Of a stretch of 64,000 nucleotides of DNA, positions 53,048 to 61,626 are shown piece after piece. Every line of letters starts with the position of its first letter. Position 1 is the first letter of the stretch. The notes beneath the pieces are model-generated. The model had not been told where the DNA came from. It searched no databases and saw nothing but the letters and a program-made list of their open reading frames with translations. Both the position numbers and the translations under genes were made by a program. Source of the stretch: Micromonospora sp. WMMD882 (GTDB lineage Bacteria > Actinomycetota > Actinomycetes > Mycobacteriales > Micromonosporaceae); assembly GCF_027497255.1 (NCBI RefSeq), contig NZ_CP114903.1, positions 496,001 through 560,000 of the forward strand, written 5' to 3'.

Positions 53048-54253
53048 GTGGCTGACATCGTGCTCGACAAGGTGAGCAAGAAGTTCCCGGACGGCACCAC
53101 CGCCGTACAGGACGTGGACCTGGAGATCGCCGACGGCGAGTTCGTCATCCTGGTCGGCCCCTCCGGCTGCGGGAAGTCCACCACCCTGAACATGATCGCC
53201 GGGTTGGAGGACATCAGCTCCGGGGAGCTGCGCATCGGCGGCCAGCGGGTCAACGACAAGGCCCCCCGGGACCGGGACATCGCGATGGTGTTCCAGTCGT
53301 ACGCGCTCTACCCGAACATGACCGTCCGGGAGAACATGGCGTTCCCGCTGCGGCTGGCCAAACTCGACAAGGAGACCATCGACAAGAAGGTCGACGAGGC
53401 GGCGAAGGTGCTGGAGCTGACCGCGCTGCTGGACCGCAAACCGGCCAACCTCTCCGGCGGGCAGCGGCAGCGGGTGGCGATGGGCCGGGCCATCGTGCGC
53501 CAGCCCAAGGCGTTCCTGATGGACGAGCCGCTGTCCAACCTGGACGCCAAGCTGCGGGTGCAGATGCGTACGGTGGTGTCCCGCCTCCAGAAGCAGCTCG
53601 GCACCACCACCGTCTACGTCACCCACGACCAGACCGAGGCGATGACCCTCGGCGACCGCGTCGTGATCATGCGGGGCGGCGCGATCCAGCAGGTCGGCCC
53701 GCCGCAGGAGCTGTACGACAACCCCCGCAACCTGTTCGTCGCCGGGTTCATCGGCTCACCGTCGATGAACTTCCTGCACGCGGCCGTGGAGGACGGCAAG
53801 CTGCGGACCGCCCTGGGTGACGTGCCGATCGGCGAGCGGATGCGCCGCGAGCTGGAGGGCGCCGACGCACCCCGGGAGCTGATCCTCGGGGTACGGCCGG
53901 AGCACTTCGAGGACGCCGAGCTGGTCGACGACGACACCCGGCGGCGGGGCATGGAGTTCGAGGCCCCGGTGGACATCGTCGAGTCCATGGGCTCGGACAA
54001 GTACGTCTACTTCACCGTCGAGGGGGAACAGGCCAGCGCCGCCGAGCTGGAGGAGCTGGCCGCCGACACCGGCGCGGACTTCGCCGGGGCGGGCGGCAAC
54101 CTGGTGACCCGGCTCTCCGCCGAGTCGACGGTGAGCGAGGGCGAGAACCGGCGGGTCTGGTTCAACCTGGAGAAGATCCACCTGTTCGACCCGACGACCG
54201 GCCGCAACCTCACCCTGCACGAGGGCCGCGCGGCGGGCGCGCTCGCCGACTGA
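53048..54253 (+). CDS. sugC: ABC transporter ATP-binding protein, SugC/MsiK-type
   Basis: A 401-residue ATPase of the MalK type. Walker A is GPSGCGKSTT, the signature is LSGGQRQRVAMGRA, and Walker B is KAFLMDEPLSNLD followed by the switch His in YVTHDQ. A C-terminal TOBE-like regulatory domain ends the protein. It energises SugAB; as the only sugar ABC ATPase in the window, it may also serve the NgcEFG importer, as MsiK does in Streptomyces. A very strong hairpin follows. Confidence 0.93.
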   Translation: MADIVLDKVSKKFPDGTTAVQDVDLEIADGEFVILVGPSGCGKSTTLNMIAGLEDISSGELRIGGQRVNDKAPRDRDIAMVFQSYALYPNMTVRENMAFPLRLAKLDKETIDKKVDEAAKVLELTALLDRKPANLSGGQRQRVAMGRAIVRQPKAFLMDEPLSNLDAKLRVQMRTVVSRLQKQLGTTTVYVTHDQTEAMTLGDRVVIMRGGAIQQVGPPQELYDNPRNLFVAGFIGSPSMNFLHAAVEDGKLRTALGDVPIGERMRRELEGADAPRELILGVRPEHFEDAELVDDDTRRRGMEFEAPVDIVESMGSDKYVYFTVEGEQASAAELEELAADTGADFAGAGGNLVTRLSAESTVSEGENRRVWFNLEKIHLFDPTTGRNLTLHEGRAAGALAD

Positions 54254-54262
54254 CGCCCTTGT

Positions 54263-54300
54263 GGACGGGGGCGCCCGCCCCGTGCCGGGCGCCCCCGTCC
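54263..54300 (+). terminator. Strong hairpin terminator after sugC
   Basis: GGACGGGGGCGCCCG (54263-54277) and CGGGCGCCCCCGTCC (54286-54300) are perfect 15-bp inverted repeats with an 8-nt loop, 9 bases after the sugC stop. No U-tract follows. Confidence 0.85.
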
Positions 54301-54489
54301 GTGTGCCGGGCCACCTTCCCCGGCCCGACCCTCCTGGATGTCGATCCTGTCCGGTCCGTGTGGAAGTCGGATGGAAGACCGGTTGCGGCGGCCGATCCGG
54401 CTACCGTTACCCCGGTGCCCGTCCGCCCGCGCGCGGACGTGGAGCTCTGCTGCCCGGTCCGGGGGGAGTCGGTGGGAGGGGTGGTCGCG

Positions 54490-57342
54490 ATGCTGCGTGT
54501 CGGTGTGCTCGGCCCGATCGAGGTGAGCTTCGACCAGCGGCCGGTGCGCCTGGGGCCGAAACTCGTCGAGTTGTTGTCCGTGCTGCTGGTCGAGGCGGGC
54601 TCGGCGGTGCCGGCGGAGCGGATCGTCGAGCTGCTGTGGGGGGACCCCGCCCCGGAGGGGGCCCGGGCGACCCTGCGCAGCCACGTGTCACACCTGCGTC
54701 GGGCGTTGCCGCCGGCCGACGCGACGGCCGGGCCGGTGCTGGTGACCGTCGGCGGTGGCGCGGGCGTGGCGTACCGGCTGGACCTGCCCTTCGACGCGGT
54801 TGACGCGGACCGCTTCGAGCGGCGGGTGGCGGAGGCCCTTCGGCTGCTCGCCGCCGACGAGACGGACCTGGTGGAACGGGCCGCCGTCCTGCTCTCCGAG
54901 GCGCTGGCGCTGTGGCGGGGGCCGGCCTTCGCCGACCTGGCCCGCCGGCCGTTCGTGCTGGCCCGGACGGCCCGGCTCGACACGGTACGCCGCTCGGCCC
55001 GACGCGCCCACGGGGCGGCCCTGCTCACCCTCGGCCAACCCGCCGAGGCGCTCGGCGGGTTGACCACGCTGCTGGCCGAGGACCCCTACGACGAGGCGGC
55101 CCGGGAGTTGCTCGCCACGGCGCTCTACGCCGACCACCGGGTCGACCAGGCGGCTGAGGTGTGCCGTGCGGGCCTGCGGCTGCTCCACGACCGCGGGCTG
55201 GACGCTCCTCGCCTCGAGGAGCTGCAACGCGACATCCTGCGCCGTCGCCTGCCGGCGCCGGCGTTCTCCGCCCGGGAGCCCAAGCCGGTCGTGCCGGCGC
55301 TGCTGCCGCCCGACCCGCCCCGACTGGTCGGGCGGTCGGCGGAGCTGGCCCGGGCCACCCGGCTGCTGGCCGACGCCGCCGAGCGACCGGTGACGTTGCT
55401 GGTCTCCGGGCCGGCCGGCGTCGGCAAGACCTGTTTCGCGCTGCGACTGGCGCACTCCGTCGTGGCCGCCTTCCCCGACGGTCAGCTCCATATCGACCTG
55501 CGCGGGTTCGGCCCGGACGCGGTGGCGGTGGAGCCCGGCGAGGCGGTCCGGGGCTTCCTGGACGCCCTCGGGGTGCCCTCGGCCCGGATCCCCGCGACCC
55601 TGGAGGCGCAGACCGCCCGCTACCGGTCGCTGCTGGCCGGTCGGCGGATCCTGGTCGTGCTGGACAACATCGCCGACGTCGACCAGGTCCGTCCCCTGCT
55701 GCCCGGGACGCCGGGCTGTGCCGTGGTCGCCGTCAGCCGTAACCGGTTGGCCGGGTTGGTGGTGGCCGACGGCGCCGAGCAGATCCGGCTCGACCTGCTC
55801 GACGCCGCGGATGCCCGGCTGCTGCTTGCGCGCCGGCTCGGCGCGGACCGGCTGGTCGGGCAGTCCCGGGCGGTGGACGACATCGTGGCGTCCTGCGCCC
55901 GGCTGCCCCTGGCCCTGGCGGTGGTGGCGGCCCGGGCGTCCACCCACCCGGACGCGCCGCTGCGCGTCTTCGCCGAGGAGCTGCGGATCGGACGGGACCG
56001 GCCCGACCTGGACGCGTTCGACGGCGGCGACCCCGGCACCGACGTGCGGGCCGTGCTGTCCTGGTCCCGCCGCCGGCTCAGCGGCCCGGCCGGTCGGCTG
56101 TTTCCCCTGCTGGGTCTGCCCGCGGAAGCCGAGATCAGCGTGGCGGCGGCGGCTAGTCTGGCCGGTCAGCCGGTCCTGCGGGTACGTCCCGCGCTGCGGG
56201 AGCTGGTCTCGGCGCACCTGGTGACCGAGCCCCGGCCCGGCCGGCACGGCTGCCACGACCTGCTGCGGGCCTACGCCGGGGAGCTGGGCCCGGCGCGGGG
56301 CACGGCCGAGCGGCGGGCGGCGCTGCGGCGGCTGCTCGACCACCACCTGCACACCGCGCTGGCCGCGGACCGGACGCTGTGGCCCACCCGTGATCCGCTG
56401 TCGCTGCCGGCGCCGGCGCAGGGGGCGACCGTCCTCGGGTTCACCGACCGACAGGCCGCGCTGCGCTGGTGGCAGGAGGAGCACGCGGGGCTGCGGTCCC
56501 GGCTGGAGCAGGCCGTTCAGGAGGGCTTCGACGACCAGGCGTGGGCGTTGTCCTGGGCGGCGATGAATTTCCTCACCCGGCAGGGGCACTGGCACGACCT
56601 GCTCCACGTCGGACGGATCGGCGCCCAGGCCGCCACCCGCACCGGCGACCCCGTCGCGATGGCGAAAACCTGCCGGGAGCTGGGCGGGGCGTACGTGCGG
56701 CTACGCCGGTTCGACGAGGCGCGCGCCGAGTACGTTCGGACGTTGGCGCTCTGCCGCGACCTCGGTGACCTGGTCGGCGAGGGGTTCACCTGGCGCTGCC
56801 TGGGCTGGTTGGCGGAGGAGCAGGGCGAGCTGGCCGAGGCGCTGCGGCACGACCAGCGGGCCCTGGCGTTGCTGCGGCGGGCCGGGCACGAGCGGGGGGT
56901 GAGCTACGCGCTCAACTCGGTCGGCTGGTGCCACGCCCAGCTCGGCGCGTACGAGGAAGCCGTCCGCCACTGCCGGGAGGCGCTGGAGCGGCTCCAGCGG
57001 GCCGGGGACCGGATCGGTGAGGCGAGCGTCTGGGACAGCCTCGGCTCCGCCTACCAGCACATCGATCCACGGCGGGCGGTCGACTGCCACCAGCAGGCGC
57101 TCGCGCTCTTCGTGGCGCTCGGCGACCGGATCCAGGAGGCGTACTCGCTGCGCCGGCTCGGCGCGGCCCAGCTCGCCGCCGGCGACCCGGACGCGGCGGT
57201 GGACAGTTGGCGGCGGGCGTACGGCGTCTTCGCGGCGGTCGAGCATCCCGAGGCCGGGCGGCTGGCGGCGCTGCTGGCCCGACACGGCCAACCGGAGACC
57301 GCCCCCACGGCGGACGGGCACCGGGCCGTCCCGGTGGAGTGA
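54490..57342 (+). CDS. SARP/AfsR-type regulator with NB-ARC and TPR domains
   Basis: A 950-residue regulator. Residues 1-95 form the OmpR-like DNA-binding domain (MLRVGVLGPIEVSF, LLWGDPAPEGARATLRSHVS), and 100-245 the bacterial transcriptional activation (BTAD) domain. An NB-ARC ATPase follows with P-loop SGPAGVGKTC (Lys313) and LVVLDNIADVDQV. The C-terminal 300 residues hold TPR-like repeats (SWAAMNFLTRQGHW, RRFDEARAEYVRTLALCRDL). Such proteins activate antibiotic or morphogenesis genes in response to signals. No biosynthetic cluster is adjacent. The ATG at 54490 has GGGAGGGG eight bases upstream. Confidence 0.93.
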   Translation: MLRVGVLGPIEVSFDQRPVRLGPKLVELLSVLLVEAGSAVPAERIVELLWGDPAPEGARATLRSHVSHLRRALPPADATAGPVLVTVGGGAGVAYRLDLPFDAVDADRFERRVAEALRLLAADETDLVERAAVLLSEALALWRGPAFADLARRPFVLARTARLDTVRRSARRAHGAALLTLGQPAEALGGLTTLLAEDPYDEAARELLATALYADHRVDQAAEVCRAGLRLLHDRGLDAPRLEELQRDILRRRLPAPAFSAREPKPVVPALLPPDPPRLVGRSAELARATRLLADAAERPVTLLVSGPAGVGKTCFALRLAHSVVAAFPDGQLHIDLRGFGPDAVAVEPGEAVRGFLDALGVPSARIPATLEAQTARYRSLLAGRRILVVLDNIADVDQVRPLLPGTPGCAVVAVSRNRLAGLVVADGAEQIRLDLLDAADARLLLARRLGADRLVGQSRAVDDIVASCARLPLALAVVAARASTHPDAPLRVFAEELRIGRDRPDLDAFDGGDPGTDVRAVLSWSRRRLSGPAGRLFPLLGLPAEAEISVAAAASLAGQPVLRVRPALRELVSAHLVTEPRPGRHGCHDLLRAYAGELGPARGTAERRAALRRLLDHHLHTALAADRTLWPTRDPLSLPAPAQGATVLGFTDRQAALRWWQEEHAGLRSRLEQAVQEGFDDQAWALSWAAMNFLTRQGHWHDLLHVGRIGAQAATRTGDPVAMAKTCRELGGAYVRLRRFDEARAEYVRTLALCRDLGDLVGEGFTWRCLGWLAEEQGELAEALRHDQRALALLRRAGHERGVSYALNSVGWCHAQLGAYEEAVRHCREALERLQRAGDRIGEASVWDSLGSAYQHIDPRRAVDCHQQALALFVALGDRIQEAYSLRRLGAAQLAAGDPDAAVDSWRRAYGVFAAVEHPEAGRLAALLARHGQPETAPTADGHRAVPVE

Positions 57343-57437
57343 GCCGACGGGAACCCGACCGGCCGAAAGGTTCGTCAAGCGTCGATGTCTTGGTAGCGTC
57401 GGAGTACCGCCCCACACCGCCGAGGAGGCCGCCTACC

Positions 57438-57833
57438 ATGTCTCGCCGGATGTCCCGCCTGGCCGTGCTCGCCCTGGCCGTGCTGCTCGCCACGCTCGCC
57501 GCGCCGGTCGCCCCGGCGGCGGCCGTCGTCCCGCTGCCCGCGCCGGGGCAGCCGGTCGCCTCCCAGGTGACCGCCACCGGCGCCGTGCTCACCTGGACCC
57601 GGCCCGACGGGCCGGTCTGGCGCTATTCGATGAAACAGCTCGTCGACGGTGAGTGGCAGGGGTACGCCTCGATGCCCTTCACGTCGTTCACGCTGGCCGG
57701 GCTGACCCCCGACACCGAGTACACCTTCGCGGTCTACGCCGCGGCGTTGTACGGCACCGACTACGGCACGAGCCCGCTGTCCGAGCCGGTCACCTTCCGC
57801 ACGCTGCCCGCCCCGCCCGTCGACCAACCCTGA
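57438..57833 (+). CDS. Secreted fibronectin type III domain protein
   Basis: A 131-residue protein with a Sec signal peptide (LAVLALAVLLATLAAPVAPA, cleavage near residue 28) and one FnIII domain: GAVLTWTRPDGPVWRYSM, TSFTLAGLTPDTEYTFAVYA, and a terminal PVTFRTL. It has no catalytic domain. It may bind surfaces or polysaccharide. GAGGAGG precedes the ATG at 57438. Confidence 0.85.
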   Translation: MSRRMSRLAVLALAVLLATLAAPVAPAAAVVPLPAPGQPVASQVTATGAVLTWTRPDGPVWRYSMKQLVDGEWQGYASMPFTSFTLAGLTPDTEYTFAVYAAALYGTDYGTSPLSEPVTFRTLPAPPVDQP

Positions 57834-57843
57834 GCCGCCCCCT

Positions 57844-57884
57844 GATCGCGCTCCGCCCGGCGCTGCCGTAGGCGGAGCGCGATC
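57844..57884. terminator. Perfect 14-bp hairpin terminator
   Basis: GATCGCGCTCCGCC (57844-57857) and GGCGGAGCGCGATC (57871-57884) are exact inverted repeats around a 13-nt loop, 10 bases after the fibronectin-gene stop. It lies between convergent genes and can serve both. Confidence 0.8.
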
Positions 57885-58042
57885 CCCCGTTCAGGTTCGT
57901 CGGCGGTGGGCCGGGGGCCCCACCGTTGCCGCTGGAAGCAGCATCGCGCCGGGGCGGTCGGCCGGCGCCCGGCCGCCGTGGAACTTGCGGAAAACTTGAG
58001 GACAAACCGATCGATGCCGGTCAGCCCGGATCGCGCCGTCGG

Positions 58043-58594
58043 TCAGAGCCGCTGGTGCATCACCAGCAGGTCGACGTAGCGGCCGTCGGGGAGCCGGAAG
58101 CCCTCCGGGATCCGACCGACGACGTCGAAGCCGAGCGAGCGCCACAGGCGTACCGCCCGGGTGTTGGTCTCGACCACCGCGTTGAACTGCATCGCCCGGT
58201 AGCCGTCGGCGCGGGCCAGGTCGAGCAGGCGTCGGCCGAGCGCCCGTCCGACGCCGCGGCCGGCGGCGGCCGGGGCGACCATGAAGCTGGCGTTGGCCAC
58301 GTGCGCGCCCGGCCCGCCCTGGTTGGGCAGGAGCTTCGCCGAGCCGAGCACCCGCTCGCCGGCGCCGGCTCGGGCCCGGCCCCGGTGGCCGTCATGGTCT
58401 CCGTCGCCGGGCCGGTCGACGGCGACGACCGTACGGGCCGGGGGTGGCGGCAGCCACAGCGTCCGGGCCGTCGGCTCGTCCACGTCGCGGGGCCAGGTGT
58501 AGGTGTCCCCGGCCGCGACGATCTCCCGCAGGAAGGGCCAGATCCGCGGCCAGTCGTCGGCGGTGGCGTCCCTGATCTGCACGCCGTCGAGCAT
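58043..58594 (-). CDS. GNAT-family N-acetyltransferase
   Basis: A 183-residue GNAT. The start VQIRDATADDWPRIWPFLRE and the acetyl-CoA loop AAAGRGVGRALGRRLLDLAR, then AVVETNTRAVRLWRSLGFDV and VGRIPEGFRLPDGRYVDLLV, are typical of the phosphinothricin/ribosomal-protein type. The ATG at 58594 was chosen because it opens into the first strand. A GTG at 58603 is possible. It is divergent from wrbA. Confidence 0.88.
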   Translation of the reverse strand: MLDGVQIRDATADDWPRIWPFLREIVAAGDTYTWPRDVDEPTARTLWLPPPPARTVVAVDRPGDGDHDGHRGRARAGAGERVLGSAKLLPNQGGPGAHVANASFMVAPAAAGRGVGRALGRRLLDLARADGYRAMQFNAVVETNTRAVRLWRSLGFDVVGRIPEGFRLPDGRYVDLLVMHQRL

Positions 58595-58684
58595 GCCAGT
58601 CACGGGGCGGGGCGGGCGAGCCGGTTTGTCGCCCGGGACACCGGGTAGTCGACTGAGTTGATCCACTTCGAGGAGGGGACACCG

Positions 58685-59305
58685 ATGGACGATCGGACCA
58701 AGGTCGCGGTGATCTACTACAGCGCGACCGGCATCACCTACCAGATGGCCCAGGCGGCCTGCGAGGCCGCGGGCGAGGCAGGCGCCGAGGTGCGCCTGCG
58801 CAAGGTGCGTGAGCTGGCCCCGGACGAGGCGATCCGGTCCAACTCGGGCTGGCAGGCGCACGTGCTGGAGACCCAGGACGTGCCCGAGGCGCAGCTCGAC
58901 GACCTCTCCTGGGCCGACGTGGTGATCATGGGATCGCCCACCCGGTACGGGATGGTCGCCGCCCAGCTCAAGCAGTTCATCGACACCAGCGGACCGCTGT
59001 GGGCGCAGGGCGCGCTGGCCGACAAGGTCTACACCGGGTTCTGCTCCACGGCGACCGCGCACGGCGGGCAGGAGGCGACGCTGCTGTCGCTGTACACGGT
59101 CTTCTACCACTGGGGCGGGATCGTCGTCACCCCCGGTTACACCGACCCCAGCCAGTTCGTCGCCGGCAACCCCTACGGCGCCTCGCACACCAGCAACAAC
59201 GGGGAGGTCGCCCCGGACCACGTCGCGCTGGCCGCGACGGCGTTGACCGCCAAGCGGGCGGTGGCGCTGGCCAGCCGGCTGCGACGGGGCGGCGCGGCGG
59301 GCTGA
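58685..59305 (+). CDS. wrbA: NAD(P)H:quinone oxidoreductase, WrbA family
   Basis: A 206-residue flavodoxin-like protein: FMN loop YYSATGITYQMAQAA, MGSPTRYGMVAAQLKQFID and the FCSTATAHGGQEATLLSLYT stretch characteristic of WrbA. It reduces quinones by two electrons and limits oxidative stress. GAGGAGGGG precedes the ATG. It converges with the TrpE-TrpG gene (74 bases between stops). Confidence 0.92.
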   Translation: MDDRTKVAVIYYSATGITYQMAQAACEAAGEAGAEVRLRKVRELAPDEAIRSNSGWQAHVLETQDVPEAQLDDLSWADVVIMGSPTRYGMVAAQLKQFIDTSGPLWAQGALADKVYTGFCSTATAHGGQEATLLSLYTVFYHWGGIVVTPGYTDPSQFVAGNPYGASHTSNNGEVAPDHVALAATALTAKRAVALASRLRRGGAAG

Positions 59306-59379
59306 CGCCCGGTCGACCAGGCGACCGGTGGCCCGGGCGGGGGCTCTCGACCCGTCCGGACCACCGGTCGGATCGTGCC

Positions 59380-61407
59380 CTACCCGGCTTCGACGCCGTT
59401 ATGCGTACCGGTCGCCGCCGGTTCCGGCCCCGCCGGCCCGCGCTGTCCGGTCGCCGGCGCAGCCGTCGTCACGGCCGTCGTAGCCGTGACTGTCGTGGCC
59501 GTCGCCGTCGTGGGCCGCTCCAGGCGGCCCCGGGCCGGCAGCAGGTGGTCGAGCAGATCGGCCAGCACGGCCATCCCGTCCCGGCTCAGCACCGACTCCG
59601 GGTGGAACTGGACGCCGGCGAAACCCGTACCACGCAGCGCGTGCACCGCCCGGTCGGCGCCGTCCCGGGCCACCTCGACCGGGCCGTGGACGGTGTCCAG
59701 GCGTTCGCTGTCGGCCGACGCGGTGAACGTCGAGTAGAAACCGACCCGCCGGGTCACGCCGAACAACGTCACGTCCCGCTGGAGCCCCTGGTAGGTCGCC
59801 GCGCGCCGGCGCAGGGGCAGGCCGAGCAGCCCACACAGCACCTGGTGGCCGAGGCAGACCGCCAGGGTCGGCCGCCCCTCGGCCAGCAGTCCGCCCAACA
59901 GCTCACCCAGGGCCGCCATCTTCGCCCCGCCGACCGCCCGCGGATCGCCCGGGCCGGGACCGACCACCACCAGGTCGTACGCGTCGACCGGGCCGGGCCG
60001 GTGCCAGGGTCGTACGGTCACGGCCAGCCCGAGCGCGGCGAGCTGGTGGGCCAGCATGCCGGTGAAGGTGTCCTCGCCGTCGACGATCAGCGCCCGGGGG
60101 CGGGACGCGGTGACCGGGGCGGGAGGACGCTGGTCCAGCCAGAACCGGGCCAGCCGGTCGTTGCGGGCCGCCAACGCGGCGCGTACCCGCGGGTCGTCGG
60201 CGAGCCGGGCCACCGGGGCGCGGTGGTCGGGGCGCGGCGCGTCCGGACGCAGGCCGAGCGCGGCGAGCACCCCGGCCGCCTTGGCGTGCGTCTCGGCGAC
60301 CTCCCCCGCCGCGGTGGAGTGCCGCACCAGCGTCGCGCCGACCGGGACCCGCAGCTCGCCGTCCGGGGTGAACTCGGCGGTGCGGATCAGGATGGGGGCG
60401 TCGAGGGTCTGCCGGCCGGCGTCGTCCCGGCCGAGCAGCGCGAGCACCCCGGCGTAGTAGCGGCGGCCGACGCGCTCGTGCCGGGCGATGACCCGGCAGG
60501 CGTTCTCCATCGGGCTGCCGGTGACGGTGGGGGCGAACATCGTCTCCCGCAGCACCTCCCGCACGTCCCGGGTGCTCCGACCGGCCAGCAGGTACTCGGT
60601 GTGCGTCAGATGGGCCATCTCCTTCAGGTACGGCCCGACCACCTGGCCGCCGGTCTCGGCGACCGTGGCCATCATCTTCAGCTCCTCGTCGAGCACCATG
60701 TACAGCTCGTCGACCTCCTTCGGGTCGGTGAGGAAACGCAGCAGCGCGTCCCGGTCGGCGGTCGCGCCGCCGTGCCGGAAGGTGCCGCTGATCGGGTTCA
60801 TCATCACCAACCCGTCCTCGACGCTGACATGCCGTTCGGGACTGGCCCCCACCAGGGTCCGGGTCCCGGTGTGCGCCAGGAACGTCCAGTACGCGCCGCG
60901 CTCGGCGACCAGCAGCCGGCGCAGCGCGGCCAGCGCCGCCGCCAGCGGGACGCCCGGCACCTGGGCCCGCAGGGTGCGGTGGATGACGAAGTTCGCCCCC
61001 TCGCCCCGGCCGATCTCCTCGCGCAGCACCCGGTCGACGGTCGCGGCGTACTGGTCGTCGTCGAGGTCGAACCCCGCGCCGGTGGCGGCCACCGGAACGT
61101 CGGGCAGCAGCCGCAGCGCCTCGGCCAGCCCGACCCGCGCCCGCCCGGTGATCTCCAGGCACTCCAGCGGCGTGCCGTCGTCGACGCAGGCGAACCCGCG
61201 TTCGGTGACCTGCCGGTACGGCACCAGGGCCAGCGTGCGGGGGCCGGCGTCGCCGTCGGGCAGCGGCACGTCGGCGAGCCGGTCCACCGCGCGTACCGGG
61301 CCGGTGAACAGGTCGAGGTGATCGGCGCCCTCCCGGCGCAGCAGCGCGAACGGGCCGGGGTCGCCGCCGGCGGACAGCACGGCGAGCAGGGCGTTGAGGT
61401 CGGTCAT
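59380..61407 (-). CDS. Fused TrpE-TrpG anthranilate synthase (PhzE-like)
   Basis: A 675-residue fusion. The N-terminal chorismate-utilising domain (about residues 1-430) has GASPERHVSVEDGLVMMNPI, SGTFRHGG and VTGSPMENACRVI. The C-terminal glutamine amidotransferase domain (about 440-625) has CLGHQVLCGLLGLPL with the nucleophile Cys and VQFHPESVLS. It makes anthranilate from chorismate and Gln. At the N-terminus the feedback-binding LLES motif of TrpE is not seen (FALLRREGAD). A Trp-Trp leader peptide lies upstream, so Trp control is probably by attenuation. The last 50 residues are a Thr/Ala-rich low-complexity tail outside the fold. Confidence 0.88.
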   Translation of the reverse strand: MTDLNALLAVLSAGGDPGPFALLRREGADHLDLFTGPVRAVDRLADVPLPDGDAGPRTLALVPYRQVTERGFACVDDGTPLECLEITGRARVGLAEALRLLPDVPVAATGAGFDLDDDQYAATVDRVLREEIGRGEGANFVIHRTLRAQVPGVPLAAALAALRRLLVAERGAYWTFLAHTGTRTLVGASPERHVSVEDGLVMMNPISGTFRHGGATADRDALLRFLTDPKEVDELYMVLDEELKMMATVAETGGQVVGPYLKEMAHLTHTEYLLAGRSTRDVREVLRETMFAPTVTGSPMENACRVIARHERVGRRYYAGVLALLGRDDAGRQTLDAPILIRTAEFTPDGELRVPVGATLVRHSTAAGEVAETHAKAAGVLAALGLRPDAPRPDHRAPVARLADDPRVRAALAARNDRLARFWLDQRPPAPVTASRPRALIVDGEDTFTGMLAHQLAALGLAVTVRPWHRPGPVDAYDLVVVGPGPGDPRAVGGAKMAALGELLGGLLAEGRPTLAVCLGHQVLCGLLGLPLRRRAATYQGLQRDVTLFGVTRRVGFYSTFTASADSERLDTVHGPVEVARDGADRAVHALRGTGFAGVQFHPESVLSRDGMAVLADLLDHLLPARGRLERPTTATATTVTATTAVTTAAPATGQRGPAGPEPAATGTHNGVEAG

Positions 61408-61502
61408 CGGGGGTCGGTCTCCTCGGGCCGGTGGCCGCCGGTGGGGCGCCACGACCGGCACGGGACCGGTGGCCGCCTCGTCGGGCGGCCGGTGCGGAAA
61501 CG
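61408..61502 (-). promoter_or_regulatory. Transcription attenuator of the TrpE-TrpG gene
   Basis: Between the leader peptide stop and the synthase start, GGCCGCC (61484-61490, read on the minus strand) can pair with GGCGGCC at 61471-61477 with a 6-nt loop, or alternatively with a second GGCGGCC at 61433-61439. The two copies are part of a direct repeat of GGCGGCCACCGG. Mutually exclusive hairpins are what ribosome-mediated attenuation needs. Confidence 0.6.
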
Positions 61503-61562
61503 CTATCCGCGCGTGGGGACCGCCAGGTCGGCGGGCCACCAGGAGCACGGGCGCGTGGGCAT
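61503..61562 (-). CDS. trpL: Trp leader peptide (19 aa, tandem Trp)
   Basis: A 19-residue frame, MPTRPCSWWPADLAVPTRG, with two adjacent Trp codons, 95 bases upstream of the TrpE-TrpG start. TAGGCT (61569-61574 on the minus strand) is a -10 six bases before its ATG, so the message may be leaderless and begin with the peptide. When Trp-tRNA is scarce the ribosome would stall at the Trp pair and change the folding of the following hairpins. Leader control of trpE genes is known in Streptomyces. Confidence 0.75.
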   Translation of the reverse strand: MPTRPCSWWPADLAVPTRG

Positions 61563-61626
61563 GTCGGGAGCCTACGCGCCGACACCCCGCCAGGGAAGAC
61601 GTCTGCGCCGGGTACGGTGACCGACG

